Shown here: positions 31,237 through 40,724 of the stretch, piece by piece
Position numbering within the stretch: the first letter of the stretch is position 1
Layout: each line of letters starts with the position of its first letter
NCBI RefSeq assembly: GCF_036345155.1
Contig: NZ_CP107772.1
Location: forward strand, 4,588,001 to 4,652,000
Source: Streptomyces sp. NBC_00582
Lineage (GTDB): Bacteria > Actinomycetota > Actinomycetes > Streptomycetales > Streptomycetaceae
Direction of reading: 5' to 3'
Length of the DNA stretch: 64,000 nt
Position numbers and translations under genes: made by a program
The notes under the pieces: generated by a model
Told to the model about the DNA's origin: nothing
What the model saw: only the letters and a program-made list of their open reading frames with translations
Database searches by the model: none

Positions 31237-31787
31237 CGCAGCAGCCCCTTCATCTCGATCGTGGGCAGGGCCTTGAGCGCCGCTTCCTCCGCCTCGCGGG
31301 CCGCTTCCTCCGCGTTCACGCCCAGCTTGGAGTTCTGGATCTTGTGATGGAGCTTGAGGATCGCGTCCATCAGCATCTCGGGGCGCGGCGGGCAGCCGGG
31401 GAGGTAGATGTCGACGGGGACGATGTGGTCGACGCCCTGGACGATCGCGTAGTTGTTGAACATGCCGCCCGAGGACGCGCACACGCCCATGGAGATGACC
31501 CACTTCGGGTTCGGCATCTGGTCGTAGACCTGCCGCAGCACCGGCGCCATCTTCTGGCTCACCCGGCCGGCGACGATCATGAGGTCTGCCTGGCGGGGTG
31601 AGCCGCGGAAGACCTCCATGCCGAAGCGGGCCAGGTCGTAACGGCCGGCGCCGGTGGTCATCATCTCGATGGCGCAGCAGGCCAGGCCGAAGGTGGCGGG
31701 GAAGACGGATGCCTTGCGCACCCAGCCCGCGGCCTGTTCGACGGTGGTCAGCAGGAATCCGCTCGGCAGCTTTTCTTCGAGTCCCAT
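31233..31787 (-). CDS. nuoB: NADH-quinone oxidoreductase subunit B
   Basis: A 184-aa subunit carrying cluster N2, the last cluster before quinone. The tandem cysteines are in [10 protein letters not shown] (about 35-44), with further Cys in [11 protein letters not shown] and [12 protein letters not shown] 31787 lies 13 bp after the NuoA stop. A charged C-terminal tail ([15 protein letters not shown]) extends beyond the fold. Confidence 0.97.
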   Translation of the reverse strand: MGLEEKLPSGFLLTTVEQAAGWVRKASVFPATFGLACCAIEMMTTGAGRYDLARFGMEVFRGSPRQADLMIVAGRVSQKMAPVLRQVYDQMPNPKWVISMGVCASSGGMFNNYAIVQGVDHIVPVDIYLPGCPPRPEMLMDAILKLHHKIQNSKLGVNAEEAAREAEEAALKALPTIEMKGLLR

Positions 31788-31800
31788 GACTAAAGGCCCC

Positions 31801-32160
31801 TCAGTCCCATTCCAGGCCGCCGCGCCGCCAGACGTACGCGTAGGCGACGAAGACGGTGAGCACGAAGAGCAGCATCTCCACGAGCCCGAAGACACCCAGG
31901 GCGTCGAAGGTGACGGCCCAGGGGTAGAGGAAGACGATCTCGATGTCGAAGACGATGAAGAGCATCGCCGTCAGGTAGTACTTGATGGGGAAGCGCCCGC
32001 CGCCGGCCGGCGTGGGGGTCGGCTCGATTCCGCACTCGTAGGCCTCGAGCTTGGCGCGGTTGTACCGCTTCGGCCCGATCAGCGTGGCCATGACCACGGA
32101 GAAGATCGCAAAGCCTGCCCCGAGGGCTCCCAGTACGAGGATGGGCGCATACGCGTTCAC
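31801..32160 (-). CDS. nuoA: NADH-quinone oxidoreductase subunit A
   Basis: A 119-aa, three-helix membrane subunit (ND3 homologue), first gene of the operon. The loop with the conserved [12 protein letters not shown] cysteine region and the [27 protein letters not shown] helix is intact. GTG start at 32160. A Rex-like operator lies 108-123 bp upstream. Confidence 0.97.
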   Translation of the reverse strand: MNAYAPILVLGALGAGFAIFSVVMATLIGPKRYNRAKLEAYECGIEPTPTPAGGGRFPIKYYLTAMLFIVFDIEIVFLYPWAVTFDALGVFGLVEMLLFVLTVFVAYAYVWRRGGLEWD

Positions 32161-32267
32161 CGCTCCTCGCTCCTCTCAGTCGGCACTGACTGCTGGCGAT
32201 GGCATCGGACTCACATCCGCCTCATGTGCCCCACGAACCCCGGTCGTCCCGGCGAAGATCGCGAACA

Positions 32268-32283
32268 TGTGAAGCAGGTCACA
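32268..32283. promoter_or_regulatory. Candidate Rex operator (ROP) of the nuo operon
   Basis: TGTGAAGCAGGTCACA has the same 5-6-5 layout as the S. coelicolor Rex operator consensus TGTGAACGCGTTCACA, with both TGTGA/TCACA arms perfect. It is about 110 bp before the NuoA start and just downstream of a candidate -10. Rex is the NAD+/NADH-sensing repressor of respiratory genes in Streptomyces, so complex I is a logical target. Binding is inferred. Confidence 0.6.
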
Positions 32284-32299
32284 AGCCCAACTGCCTCGC

Positions 32300-32305
32300 A
32301 TCTTA
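32300..32305 (-). promoter_or_regulatory. Candidate -10 element of the nuo operon
   Basis: Read on the minus strand this is TAAGAT. Transcription would begin near 32293, placing the Rex-like site at about +10 to +25, where a bound repressor would block initiation. No good -35 box is visible. Confidence 0.35.
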
Positions 32306-32903
32306 TGCCCGCCGCTCTGTGATCTGCGACACGGGGTATTGCACAAGCTTTGTGATCTCCACCACCTGACGATGGATCATGAAGTCATATCAGCGATGAT
32401 CTTGACACTGGAAGCGTCAGAGTGGTCACAAGAAGTGACATATGCGCTCGTCACCGCAGGCAGCGGGGGGCGTCTCTATATCAAGAGACTTCCCTTGCAT
32501 GCAAATTGGCGATGGACGGCACGGCTTGATAGAGGGCCGCGTTCACACATCGGAGGGAGACCCGGTGGCGGGTGTGGACGCGTGCACGCGTTCACGAGCG
32601 GGACGAAGGTGATCTACGCGCATGACGCGGTCGTACCGGTGACCGTTCCGTGACCTCCGCCACATCGATGAGAGGCCCATGAGAACCGGGCTTGGCCAAC
32701 GATCCCCACCGATGGTAGGTCGAGGGCAATTCGGACGTAACAGCGAAAGCCCATGATCACAGGCCCGAACGCCCGTGTCCACAATGTCCGTTACGGCGTC
32801 AATAAAGAGTGGCGTGAAGGGTATTTGAGGCGTGCGTTGAACAAATGTGGCGCAGGACACGTTTCTTGAAGGTATGGAGGAGCCCCTGATACCGGTTGGA
32901 CTC

Positions 32904-33701
32904 ATGTCCCACACCGCTCACATACGCAGCCACCGGAAACCCCGCCGCAGCGCGTCGACGATCGCGATGCGGGCCGGAGTCGCCAGTGGTGTCCTCGGCA
33001 CGCTGGCGGTCGCCACGGCGGCCGGTTCGGCCAACGCCGCCGAGCCGGTGACCCAGACGCTCGAACTGCCCGTGTTCACGGGCGACCTGGCCGCCCAGGT
33101 GGCGCAGTCCGCCCAGGCGACGCAGCAGGCCGCCGCGAACTACCAGCTCGATGCCGAGCGTGACGCGGCCGCCGCAGCCGCGGCCAAGGAGGCCAAGAAG
33201 GACCTCGCGGCCGCCAAGAAGGCCGAGGCGAAGAAGAAGGCGGAGGAGGCCCGCAAGGCCGCCGCCGAGGCCGCCTCGCGCGGCGCCGAGCGGACCACGC
33301 TCGCCACGACGTCGGGCTCCAGCTCGACCAGCACCTCGACCGCGACCGGTTCGGCCGCGGCGGTCATCGCCTTCGTGAAGGCGCAGATCGGCGACGCCTA
33401 CGTCTCCGGCGGCACCGGCCCCAACTCGTGGGACTGCTCGGGCCTCGTGCAGGCCGCCTTCAAGCAGGTCGGCGTCGACCTGCCGCGCGTCTCGCAGGAC
33501 CAGTCGATGCGGGGCACCCAGGTCTCGCTGGACAATCTGCAGCCGGGCGACATCCTCTACTGGGGTGGCAGGGGCAGCGCGTACCACGTGGCGGTCTACG
33601 TCGGCGACGGCATGTTCGTCGGTGCGCAGAACCCGTCCACGGGCGTGGTCGAGCGCCCTCTGTCGTACGACCCGCCGACCGGCGCGGTGCGGGTGCTCTG
33701 A
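32904..33701 (+). CDS. Secreted NlpC/P60 peptidoglycan endopeptidase
   Basis: A 265-aa exported cell-wall hydrolase. A signal peptide (about residues 18-42, ending AGSANA-AE) precedes an Ala/Lys/Glu-rich coiled coil (about 65-125, AAAAAKEAKKDLAAAKKAEAK) and a Ser/Thr linker. The C-terminal NlpC/P60 domain has catalytic Cys in NSWDCSGLVQAAF and His in AYHVAVYVGDG. It should cut stem peptides in the wall. ATG 32904 (MSHTAHIRSHRK) gives a standard signal peptide; GTG 32847 and ATG 32874 are alternatives and none has an ideal ribosome site. Confidence 0.87.
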   Translation: MSHTAHIRSHRKPRRSASTIAMRAGVASGVLGTLAVATAAGSANAAEPVTQTLELPVFTGDLAAQVAQSAQATQQAAANYQLDAERDAAAAAAAKEAKKDLAAAKKAEAKKKAEEARKAAAEAASRGAERTTLATTSGSSSTSTSTATGSAAAVIAFVKAQIGDAYVSGGTGPNSWDCSGLVQAAFKQVGVDLPRVSQDQSMRGTQVSLDNLQPGDILYWGGRGSAYHVAVYVGDGMFVGAQNPSTGVVERPLSYDPPTGAVRVL

Positions 33702-33725
33702 CAGCACCCCGCACCACTCGCGCGT

Positions 33726-33758
33726 AAGGGCCGCAGCCGCTCGGGGGCAGCGGCCCTT
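33726..33758. terminator. Hairpin terminator after the NlpC/P60 gene
   Basis: AAGGGCCGC (33726-33734) pairs with GCGGCCCTT (33750-33758) around a 15-nt loop, 24 bp after the NlpC/P60 stop. The A/T ends make it bidirectional, so it can also serve the convergent reductase gene. Confidence 0.7.
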
Positions 33759-33769
33759 CGCGTCGTCCT

Positions 33770-33806
33770 GGAACGCCGTCCGGGAACGCCGTCCGGGAAC
33801 GCCGTC
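33770..33806. repeat. 13-bp direct repeat, three copies
   Basis: GGAACGCCGTCCG starts at 33770, 33783 and 33796, the last copy ending inside the stop codon of the convergent reductase gene. It is similar in placement to the 9-bp array that abuts the HAD stop. Confidence 0.8.
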
Positions 33807-35136
33807 AGGCCTTCGGGGCCACCTTGCTCAGGCCGTTGATGATGCGGTCCATCGCGTCGCCGCCCGTGGGGTCGGTGAGGTTGGCGAGCATCTTCAGCGT
33901 GAACTTCATCAGCATCGGGTGGGTCAGACCGCGCTGGGTGGCGATCTTCATGACCTTCGGGTTGCCGATGAGCTTCACGAAGGCGCGGCCGAGCGTGTAG
34001 TAGCCGCCGTAGGTGTCGGCGAGGATCCGCGGGTAGCGCTGCAGGGCGAGTTCGCGCTGGCCGGGGGTGGCGCGGGCGTGGGCCTGGACGATGACGTCGG
34101 CCGCGATCTGCCCGGACTCCATGGCGTAGGCGATGCCCTCCCCGTTGAAGGGGTTGACCAGGCCGCCGGCGTCGCCGACGAGCAACAGGCCCTTGGTGTA
34201 GTGGGGCTTGCGGTTGAAGGCCATGGGCAGGGCCGCGCCGCGGATCGGGCCGGTCATGTTTTCGGGGGTGTAGCCCCAGTCCTCCGGCATCGACGCGCAC
34301 CAGGCCTTGAGGACCTCGCGCCAGTCGAGTTCCTTGAAGGAGTCGGAGGTGTTGAGGACGCCCAGCCCCACGTTGCTCGTCCCGTCGCCCATGCCGAAGA
34401 TCCAGCCGTAGCCGGGCAGGAGGCGGTCCTCGCCCGGGCCGCGGCGGTCCCACAGCTCCAGCCAGGACTCCAGGTAGTCGTCGTCGTGGCGCGGGGAGGT
34501 GAAGTAGGTGCGGACCGCGACGCCCATGGGGCGGTCCTCGCGGCGGTGCAGGCCCATCGCCAGGGACAGCCGGGTGGAGTTGCCGTCGGCGGCGACCACC
34601 AGCGGGGCGTGGAAGGTGACTTCGCGCTTGTCCTCGCCCAGCTTGGCGTGCACGCCGGTGATCCGGCCGGTGCGGTCGTCGACGATCGGGGCGCCGACGT
34701 TGCAGCGCTCGTACAGCCGGGCCCCGGCCTTCTGGGCCTGGCGGGCGAGCTGCTCGTCGAAGTCGTCGCGCTTGCGGACGAGGCCGTAGTCCGGGAAGGA
34801 GGCCAGATCCGGCCAGTCGAGCTGGAGCCGCACTCCGCCGCCGATGATCCTCAGGCCCTTGTTGCGCAGCCAGCCGGCCTCTTCGGAGATGTCGATGCCC
34901 ATGGCCACGAGCTGCTTGGTGGCGCGTGGGGTGAGACCGTCGCCGCAGACCTTCTCGCGCGGGAACTCGGTCTTCTCCAGCAGGAGTACGTCGAGTCCGG
35001 CCTTGGCGAGGTAGTACGCGGTCGTGGAGCCGGCCGGCCCCGCGCCGACGACGATGACGTCGGCGGTGTTCGCGGAGAGCGACTCGGAGGCGGACTCGGG
35101 GGCGGACTCGGAGTGGGGCTCGGTCTCGACGGTCAC
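33805..35136 (-). CDS. Geranylgeranyl reductase family FAD enzyme, probable menaquinone reductase (MenJ-like)
   Basis: A 443-aa flavoenzyme. It has an N-terminal dinucleotide fold VIVVGAGPAGSTTAYYLAKAG (about 27-47), family motif FPREKVCGDGLTPRA (about 58-72), and FAD-closing LLVGDAGGLVNPFNGEGIAYAMESGQ (about 296-321). These enzymes saturate prenyl chains. In mycobacteria the homologue MenJ reduces one isoprene unit of menaquinone-9. Here it lies close to menG and the complex I operon, which favours the same substrate in Streptomyces (whose menaquinones are partly hydrogenated). GTG 35136 follows GGGGAGA. The first 20 residues are Ser/Glu-rich. Confidence 0.88.
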   Translation of the reverse strand: MTVETEPHSESAPESASESLSANTADVIVVGAGPAGSTTAYYLAKAGLDVLLLEKTEFPREKVCGDGLTPRATKQLVAMGIDISEEAGWLRNKGLRIIGGGVRLQLDWPDLASFPDYGLVRKRDDFDEQLARQAQKAGARLYERCNVGAPIVDDRTGRITGVHAKLGEDKREVTFHAPLVVAADGNSTRLSLAMGLHRREDRPMGVAVRTYFTSPRHDDDYLESWLELWDRRGPGEDRLLPGYGWIFGMGDGTSNVGLGVLNTSDSFKELDWREVLKAWCASMPEDWGYTPENMTGPIRGAALPMAFNRKPHYTKGLLLVGDAGGLVNPFNGEGIAYAMESGQIAADVIVQAHARATPGQRELALQRYPRILADTYGGYYTLGRAFVKLIGNPKVMKIATQRGLTHPMLMKFTLKMLANLTDPTGGDAMDRIINGLSKVAPKA

Positions 35137-35233
35137 GGCGGGATCTCCCCAAGTTCGTAATCTGCGTGCCGACCGGCACTGGACATGGGCAGTCTATTCA
35201 GCAGAATTGATCACCCGGCTGAAGGGCTGCCCC

Positions 35234-35749
35234 GTGAACCGAGCTCTCCCCGTCGTACGGCTGCGTGTCCCCACGGACGAGGACGCGGTCGCGTGGCACC
35301 GGGTCTTCGACCACCCGGAGGTCATGGAGTTCCACGGCCGCAGGTCCGCCGAACTCTCCGCGTACGAGGAGCTCACCGCCCGCCAGCGCCGGCACGACGC
35401 CGAGCACGGCTTCTGTCTGTGGACCATGCTGGACCGCGACGACCGGGTCATCGGCTTCACGGGCGCGCAGCCGTGGCCGTCGGACTGGGGCCCCAAGGGG
35501 GAGATCGAGATCGGGTGGCGGCTCGGGCGGGAGCACTGGGGGAAGGGGTACGTCACGGCGGCCGCGCAGATGACGCTGGAGCGGGTGCGGGCGGTGGGCG
35601 TGCCGACGGTGGTGGCCATGGTGGACGCGGGCAACGCGCGCTCGATCGCCGTCACCCGGCGCCTGGGCATGCGGCTCGCGGAGGTCTTCACGACGCCGCA
35701 GTCGGAACGGGAGGGGCACTGCTACCGGCTGGACCTCCAGCCCCGCTGA
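35234..35749 (+). CDS. GNAT-family N-acetyltransferase (RimJ/RimL type)
   Basis: A 171-aa acetyltransferase. Conserved pieces: RLRVPTDEDAVAWHRVF at the N-terminus, EIGWRLGREHWGKGYVTAAAQMTL (acetyl-CoA motif A, about 93-116) and VDAGNARSIAVTRRLGMRL (about 131-149). This is the pattern of enzymes acting on protein N-termini or small amines; the substrate is unknown. GTG 35234 has GAAGGG 8 nt upstream. Longer in-frame starts would overlap the divergent reductase gene. Confidence 0.85.
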   Translation: MNRALPVVRLRVPTDEDAVAWHRVFDHPEVMEFHGRRSAELSAYEELTARQRRHDAEHGFCLWTMLDRDDRVIGFTGAQPWPSDWGPKGEIEIGWRLGREHWGKGYVTAAAQMTLERVRAVGVPTVVAMVDAGNARSIAVTRRLGMRLAEVFTTPQSEREGHCYRLDLQPR

Positions 35750-35867
35750 CGCCGTCCCGCCCCGGCCCTGGTGACGCTGGGTAGCGAAAAGTCACGGATG
35801 GACACTCAGCGCTTCCGGACGGCACACCTGTGCGGTTACCCTTCCAGTACCGCTGGGGGTGACATCT

Positions 35868-36209
35868 GTGCTCATACCACCCAAAACACCCGATGTGCGT
35901 GTGCCACGGCTCGTCGGCCTGATGGCCGTGGACGCGCGCGAGACGGCCACGGCACAGGGCGTGCTGCTGGCCTCTCCGGACCGGCCCGACTTCCACCGGG
36001 CCGTCGTCGACTACGTCGTACGGCAATACCCGCCGCCCGGGGTGGAGGTGCCGCGCGGGGCCGTCGTCACCGTGTGGTTCGACTTCGCCGAGGGCGAGGG
36101 CGGTGGAGGCGCGGGCGTACGGGAGCCTCGTGTGCCAAGACCGGGCGGAGGCGGGCTGGAGCGCGAGCTGGACCGGCCCAAGGACCCCTTCGAGCCCCTC
36201 GTGCTCTGA
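35868..36209 (+). CDS. Single-PASTA-domain protein
   Basis: A 113-aa protein with one PASTA-like domain (VPRLVGLMAVDARETATAQGVLL, then VVRQYPPPGVEVPRGAVVTVWF) and a Gly/Glu-rich tail. PASTA domains bind beta-lactams or muropeptides when outside the cell, but there is no signal peptide or membrane segment here, so location and role are uncertain. The start is taken as GTG 35868, with GGGGGTGA 7 nt before it; GTG 35859 is in frame but overlaps that site. It is followed by convergent menG. Confidence 0.75.
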   Translation: MLIPPKTPDVRVPRLVGLMAVDARETATAQGVLLASPDRPDFHRAVVDYVVRQYPPPGVEVPRGAVVTVWFDFAEGEGGGGAGVREPRVPRPGGGGLERELDRPKDPFEPLVL

Positions 36210-36246
36210 CGGAACCCGGCCGCCCCCTGAGGGAGCCCTGGCCCGC

Positions 36247-36942
36247 TCAGGCCTGCTTGAAGCCGCGGTGCAGGGTCACCACGCCGCCGGTGAGGTTGCG
36301 CCAGGCGACCTGGGACCAGCCGGCCTTGCGCAGCAGTTCGGCGAGCGCGGGCTGGTCGGGCCAGGCGCGGATGGACTCGGCGAGATAGACGTACGCGTCC
36401 GGGTTCGAGGAGACCGCGCGGGCCACCGGGGGCAGGGCGCGCATCAGGTACTCGGTGTAGACCGTGCGGAAGGGCGCCCAGGTCGGGTGCGAGAACTCGC
36501 AGATCACGACGCGTCCGCCGGGCCGGGTCACCCGGTACATCTCGCGCAGGGCCGCCTCGGTGTCCTGCACGTTGCGCAGGCCGAAGGAGATGGTGACGGC
36601 GTCGAAGGTGTCGTCCTTGAACGGCAGCCGCGTGGCGTCCCCGGCGGTGAACGGCAGCCAGGTGTGCTTCTTCTTGCCGACCTGGAGCATGCCGAGGGAG
36701 AAGTCGCAGGGGACGACGTAGGCCCCCGTCTGCGCGAACGGCAGGGAGGAGGTGGCCGTGCCCGCGGCGAGGTCCAGGACCTTCTGCGCCGGGCGGGCGT
36801 CGACCGCCTTCGCGACCTCCTTGCGCCATCTGCGGTCCTGACCGAGGGACAGCACGTCGTTCGTCAGGTCGTACCGTTCCGCCACGCGGTCGAACATCGA
36901 GGCGACTTCGTGGGGCTGCTTGTTCAGGGAAGCGCGGGTCAC
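36247..36942 (-). CDS. menG: Demethylmenaquinone methyltransferase
   Basis: A 231-aa SAM-dependent C-methyltransferase (UbiE/MenG family, EC 2.1.1.163) for the last step of menaquinone synthesis. Signatures: [28 protein letters not shown] (about 12-39), SAM site [12 protein letters not shown] (about 55-66) and [14 protein letters not shown] / [13 protein letters not shown] at the C-terminus. Start GTG 36942, 44 bp after the acyltransferase stop, so it may be read with the exopolysaccharide genes upstream. Confidence 0.95.
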   Translation of the reverse strand: MTRASLNKQPHEVASMFDRVAERYDLTNDVLSLGQDRRWRKEVAKAVDARPAQKVLDLAAGTATSSLPFAQTGAYVVPCDFSLGMLQVGKKKHTWLPFTAGDATRLPFKDDTFDAVTISFGLRNVQDTEAALREMYRVTRPGGRVVICEFSHPTWAPFRTVYTEYLMRALPPVARAVSSNPDAYVYLAESIRAWPDQPALAELLRKAGWSQVAWRNLTGGVVTLHRGFKQA

Positions 36943-36986
36943 CTCGCCATTCTTGCAGCACGGCTCCGGCGGGCCGCAGCACACCC

Positions 36987-38321
36987 TCAGGGCAGCAGCC
37001 TCGGCCTCTTCTTCGCCGCCACGTCCTCCACCCACCCGGCCAGCAGCACGAAGAGCCCGATCAGCACCCAGCCGATGCCGAACATGAACCACTGGCTGTC
37101 CAGCGGCAGGTACGTCTCGAAGGCCGGGACGTTCCAGAACCGGTCGATCAGCGGGACGGCGAGGATCAGGGCGATCTCGTGCCAGAGGTAGATCGTGACC
37201 GCGCGCGCGTTGAAGACGGTGACGATCCGGTTCGTACGGCGCAAGCGGGTCAGCCACGCGAAGTCGATGCCGAAGTACGACTTCGCCCACATCAGCAGGA
37301 GCACACAGCCCGCCGACCAGAAGGCCTGCGCGAGGGGGTTCTCGTCGAGGTCGTAGGTGCCGAAGTCCGCCTGGTGCGCGAAGGCGTACCAGCCGCCGAA
37401 GCCGACCGCGGCGAGCGAGAGCACGACGACGAGGGCCGGCTTCAGCTTCTGGAGCACGCCGTCGCGGTGCGCGAAGCCGAGCATCCAGCAGAAGAGGTAC
37501 GTCGACAGGTCCCACAGGGCGCTGCCGAAGCGGTTGTCCGGGCCCGCCCAGACGAAGTTCAGGACCAGGATCGGCGCGAGGGAGAGCGCGAGGACCGGGA
37601 GGGGGGCCAGCCGGAACGCCCTCAGCAGGAGGGGGGAGACCAGGACGAACCAGAGGTAGGTGCGCAGGTACCAGAGGATCTCCCAGGCCTGCTCGCCCCA
37701 GGCGTTGCCCGGCGGGTCGCCCAGCGGGACGACCCAGTAGACGATCTCCCAGTTCGGCATCCAGTCGTGGATCAGCATCGCCAGGACGACGAAGACGCCC
37801 CAGAACCAGAAGGGCGGAAGGAGGCGGCGGAGCCGGCTCCTGATCACCTTCGGGGCCGGGCGCTCCAGGGACTTGGCCATGAGGGTGCCGGCCAGGCCGA
37901 ACATGATCCCCATGGAGGGGAAGACCATGCCGGCCCAGGCCCAGCCGAAGGTGTGATAGGTGACGACCCTGATCAGGGCCAGGGCTCTGAGCGTGTCGAA
38001 GTACCGGTCCCTGGCGGGGGCCGCGGGCTCGGTCTCCTCGGCGGCACCCGCCTCAGCGACAGCCGCCGGCCCCAGCTCCGAAGCCGGCTCCGGAACCGGC
38101 TCCGGTTCCACCACGGGCAGCGGAGCCATCGCCTCCACCGGCTGGGCGTACTCGGCGTACTGGGGCCCGTACTGAGGCCCGTACTGAGGCCCGTACTGCG
38201 GCCCGTACTGCGGCTCCTCGTAGGCGTACGGGTACTGCGGCTGCTGCCCGTGGTCGTAGCCGTAGCCGTAGCCGTACTGCTGCTGGTCGTACCCGTACGC
38301 CTGTTGCTGTTCCCAGCTCAT
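36987..38321 (-). CDS. Acyltransferase 3 family integral-membrane protein
   Basis: A 444-aa protein. The first 105 residues are a cytosolic Gln/Tyr/Pro-rich tail ([18 protein letters not shown], then four YGPQ repeats and a Glu/Pro/Ala stretch). Then come about ten helices with the acyltransferase-3 entry motif [23 protein letters not shown] (catalytic His in TYHTF). Such enzymes O-acetylate sugars of surface polymers. It is directly coupled to the deacetylase/GT2 gene (ATGA overlap), so its probable target is that gene's polymer. The repetitive aromatic N-terminus is unusual for the family. Confidence 0.85.
   Translation of the reverse strand: MSWEQQQAYGYDQQQYGYGYGYDHGQQPQYPYAYEEPQYGPQYGPQYGPQYGPQYAEYAQPVEAMAPLPVVEPEPVPEPASELGPAAVAEAGAAEETEPAAPARDRYFDTLRALALIRVVTYHTFGWAWAGMVFPSMGIMFGLAGTLMAKSLERPAPKVIRSRLRRLLPPFWFWGVFVVLAMLIHDWMPNWEIVYWVVPLGDPPGNAWGEQAWEILWYLRTYLWFVLVSPLLLRAFRLAPLPVLALSLAPILVLNFVWAGPDNRFGSALWDLSTYLFCWMLGFAHRDGVLQKLKPALVVVLSLAAVGFGGWYAFAHQADFGTYDLDENPLAQAFWSAGCVLLLMWAKSYFGIDFAWLTRLRRTNRIVTVFNARAVTIYLWHEIALILAVPLIDRFWNVPAFETYLPLDSQWFMFGIGWVLIGLFVLLAGWVEDVAAKKRPRLLP
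38160..38211. repeat. 12-bp tandem repeat in the acyltransferase gene (encodes YGPQ)
   Basis: About four units of GGCCCGTACTGA/C encode Tyr-Gly-Pro-Gln repeats in the N-terminal tail. The last-base variants (TGAGG versus TGCGG) show some divergence between copies. Confidence 0.85.
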
Positions 38322-40705
38322 CCGCTCACCCCTGCCGGGGTGCCGACCTCGCCGGTCCGCTTCAGTTTCTGCCAGCGGAGGCGGCCGCCGGTGAGGGCGG
38401 TGATGCAGGAGTGGATGAGGACGAGGTACATCATCTGGCGGTAGGCGAGCTGCTGGAGCGGCATCATCAGCAGGTAGCGGTACCGCTCCTTGTCCAGGTG
38501 GAAGGCGTACGCAGCGCAGCCGAGCTGGATGGCGAGGACCGCGAGCCAGGCCAGCAGGGCCGCCTGGAAGTCGACGAAGATCATCGAGTAGACGGTGAAG
38601 ACGTCGATCAGCGGGGCGAAGACAGGCGTGATGATCTGGAAGAGGACCACCAGCGGCATGCCGACCCGGCCGAAGCGGCCCGAGGGGCCCTTGTCGGTCA
38701 GGGACTTGCGGTGCTTCCAGAGGGCCTGCATGGTGCCGTAGGACCAGCGGTAGCGCTGGGACCAGAGCTGCTTGAGCGAGCCGGGCGCCTCGGTCCAGGC
38801 CTTGGCGTGCTCCTGGTAGACGACCTGCCACCCCGCGCGGTGCATGGCGATGGTGATGTCGGTGTCCTCGGCGAGGGTGTCCTCGCTCATGCCGCCGACC
38901 TCCAGCACGGCGTCCCGGCGGAACGCGCCGATCGCACCGGGGATGGTGGGCATGCAGCGCAGCAGGTCGTACATCCGGCGGTCGAGGTTGAAGCCCATCA
39001 CGTACTCGATGTGCTGCCAGGCGCCGATGACGGTGTTGCGGTTGCCGACCTTCGCGTTGCCGGCGACCGCGCCGACCTTCGGGTCCGCGAACGGCTGCAC
39101 CAGCTGGTGCACGGCGTCCGGCTCGAAGACGGTGTCGCCGTCCATCATGATGACGATGTCGTAACTGGCGTTGCGCACACCGTTGTTGAGGGCGGCGGGC
39201 TTGCCGGCGTTCTCCTGCCGGATGACCCGGACGTTGGTCATGCCGAGTGAGGCGGCCGCGTCACGCGCGATCTCCGACGTGCCGTCCGTCGAACCGTCGT
39301 CGACCACGATGATCTCGATCGGGTGGGTGCTCTGCGCCAGCGACCGCAGGGTGTTGGCGATGCACTCCTTCTCGTTGTACGCCGGGACGATCACACTCAC
39401 CGGCCGGGTGACCGTCGGCCCCCAGCTGAAGCGGCGTTTGTTGCGCAGCCGGTAGTGACGGCGGGCGAGGATGAGCATCATCCCGAACCGGCCCATGACG
39501 GCCACGCCCACGACCATCAGCCCCACCGACAGCGCCGGGACCGTCCACTCGGCCAGGGCGACCGCCCCGATCAGGGCCTTGCCCTCGTAGAGGGTGACCC
39601 CGGTGGCCTCGCGGTGGGCGGCCTGGAGGGGGTTGCGGACCGCCGCCGAACCGCCGCTCCCGGCGTTGCCGTTCCCGATGCCGTACCCGCTCCCGGTGCC
39701 CTCGCCGTTCGGCGCGCCACCGGGCTGCTGACCGTTCGCTCGCTGCCCCGCCGCGGCCCCCGCAGCGGAGCCGGACGCCTGCCGGCCCGCGGTGTTCTCG
39801 CCGCTCGCGTTCGCGCCGCCGCCGTTCTGCTCCTCCAGCACACCGCTGATGGTGGTGAAGGTGTACCCCTTCGCCTTCATCTTCTTGATGTACGTCGGCA
39901 GCGCCTTGATGGTCTGCGACCGCTCGCCGCCCGCGTCGTGGAACAGCACGGAGGCGCCCTCGTCGTCGTCCGGCGTGGCCCACTTGATGATCTTCGAGAC
40001 GCCCGGCTTCTTCCAGTCGTCGCTGTCGGTGTCGACGAAGACGCTGGTGTAGCCGTCCGCGCCGAGCTCCTGGTAGACGGGCCAGCTGTAGTTGTCGATG
40101 GCGTCGGTCTCGGAGGAGTAGGGGGCGCGGAAGAGCGTGGTGGTGATGCCGGCCGCGCCCGCGAGCGCGAGCTGGGTCTGCTCCATCTCGCGGTTGACGC
40201 GGGCGTCGCTCTGGTAGGAGAGGTCGACGTGGGTGAAGGTGTGGATGCCCACCTCGTTGCCCTGCTCGACCATCGTCTTCACGATGCTCGGGTAGCGGGA
40301 GACCATCGAGCCGACCACGAAGAACGTGCCGGGTACGTCGTACTCCTCGAGGATCTCCAGGACCTTCGGCGTCCAGGTCGGGTTGGGGCCGTCGTCGAAG
40401 GTGAGCGCGATCGTCTTGTCCGGGACGGACACGGTCGTCGCCTGGCCGCCCCGGAAGGTGAGGATCGGGCCGCCGTCGAGGACCTTGTCCGGGACCTTGC
40501 TGGAGCCGGCGCCGGTGCGCACGCGCTGGTCGCCGCCGACCTCGGCGCGCAGATAACCGTCGAGCAGCATCACGCTGGTCAGCGCGAGCAGGAGCAGCAG
40601 GGCGAGGATGACGCGCGGTTTCTGCAGCGCCGCGGCCTTGCCCGCCGCCCGCTTCATACGGGTGGGGGCGCGGCGGCGCCCGCGGGAGGGTGTCGTCGTG
40701 GTCAT
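38318..40705 (-). CDS. Polysaccharide deacetylase - glycosyltransferase 2 fusion (PNAG/hyaluronan-synthase-like)
   Basis: A 795-aa bifunctional envelope enzyme. A helix at about residues 32-50 is followed by an extracellular NodB-type deacetylase: IALTFDDGPNPTW (about 98-110), GTFFVVGS, HTFTHVDLSY and FRAPYS. Next is a Gly/Asn/Ala-rich linker (about 318-380), helices, and a processive GT2 domain: VIVPAYNE (about 462-469), VVDDGSTDGT, MMDGDT, EDTDITIAMHRAGW and QRYRW. C-terminal helices form the export channel. The layout resembles MatB-type enzymes that make poly-beta-1,6-N-acetylglucosamine in Streptomyces; product identity here is inferred. ATG 40705. Confidence 0.88.
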   Translation of the reverse strand: MTTTTPSRGRRRAPTRMKRAAGKAAALQKPRVILALLLLLALTSVMLLDGYLRAEVGGDQRVRTGAGSSKVPDKVLDGGPILTFRGGQATTVSVPDKTIALTFDDGPNPTWTPKVLEILEEYDVPGTFFVVGSMVSRYPSIVKTMVEQGNEVGIHTFTHVDLSYQSDARVNREMEQTQLALAGAAGITTTLFRAPYSSETDAIDNYSWPVYQELGADGYTSVFVDTDSDDWKKPGVSKIIKWATPDDDEGASVLFHDAGGERSQTIKALPTYIKKMKAKGYTFTTISGVLEEQNGGGANASGENTAGRQASGSAAGAAAGQRANGQQPGGAPNGEGTGSGYGIGNGNAGSGGSAAVRNPLQAAHREATGVTLYEGKALIGAVALAEWTVPALSVGLMVVGVAVMGRFGMMLILARRHYRLRNKRRFSWGPTVTRPVSVIVPAYNEKECIANTLRSLAQSTHPIEIIVVDDGSTDGTSEIARDAAASLGMTNVRVIRQENAGKPAALNNGVRNASYDIVIMMDGDTVFEPDAVHQLVQPFADPKVGAVAGNAKVGNRNTVIGAWQHIEYVMGFNLDRRMYDLLRCMPTIPGAIGAFRRDAVLEVGGMSEDTLAEDTDITIAMHRAGWQVVYQEHAKAWTEAPGSLKQLWSQRYRWSYGTMQALWKHRKSLTDKGPSGRFGRVGMPLVVLFQIITPVFAPLIDVFTVYSMIFVDFQAALLAWLAVLAIQLGCAAYAFHLDKERYRYLLMMPLQQLAYRQMMYLVLIHSCITALTGGRLRWQKLKRTGEVGTPAGVSG

Positions 40706-40724
40706 GGCGGTGGTGGCGGTCCCG

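Larger units (their letters stand above)
32161..32903. other. Divergent regulatory region between nuoA and the NlpC/P60 gene
   Basis: This 743-bp gap is distinctly lower in GC than its surroundings, especially 32300-32480. It holds a Rex-like site and candidate -10 for nuo (listed separately), a CACAA-GCT-TTGTG palindrome at 32342-32354, and a GTCAC-AAGAA-GTGAC palindrome at 32425-32439. No gene in either strand has a ribosome site and coding bias here. Confidence 0.6.

Noticed and set aside
32847..32903. Earlier GTG start for the NlpC/P60 protein
   Set aside because: It would put 19 unrelated residues before the basic signal-peptide start; ATG 32904 gives a normal signal. Not fully excluded.
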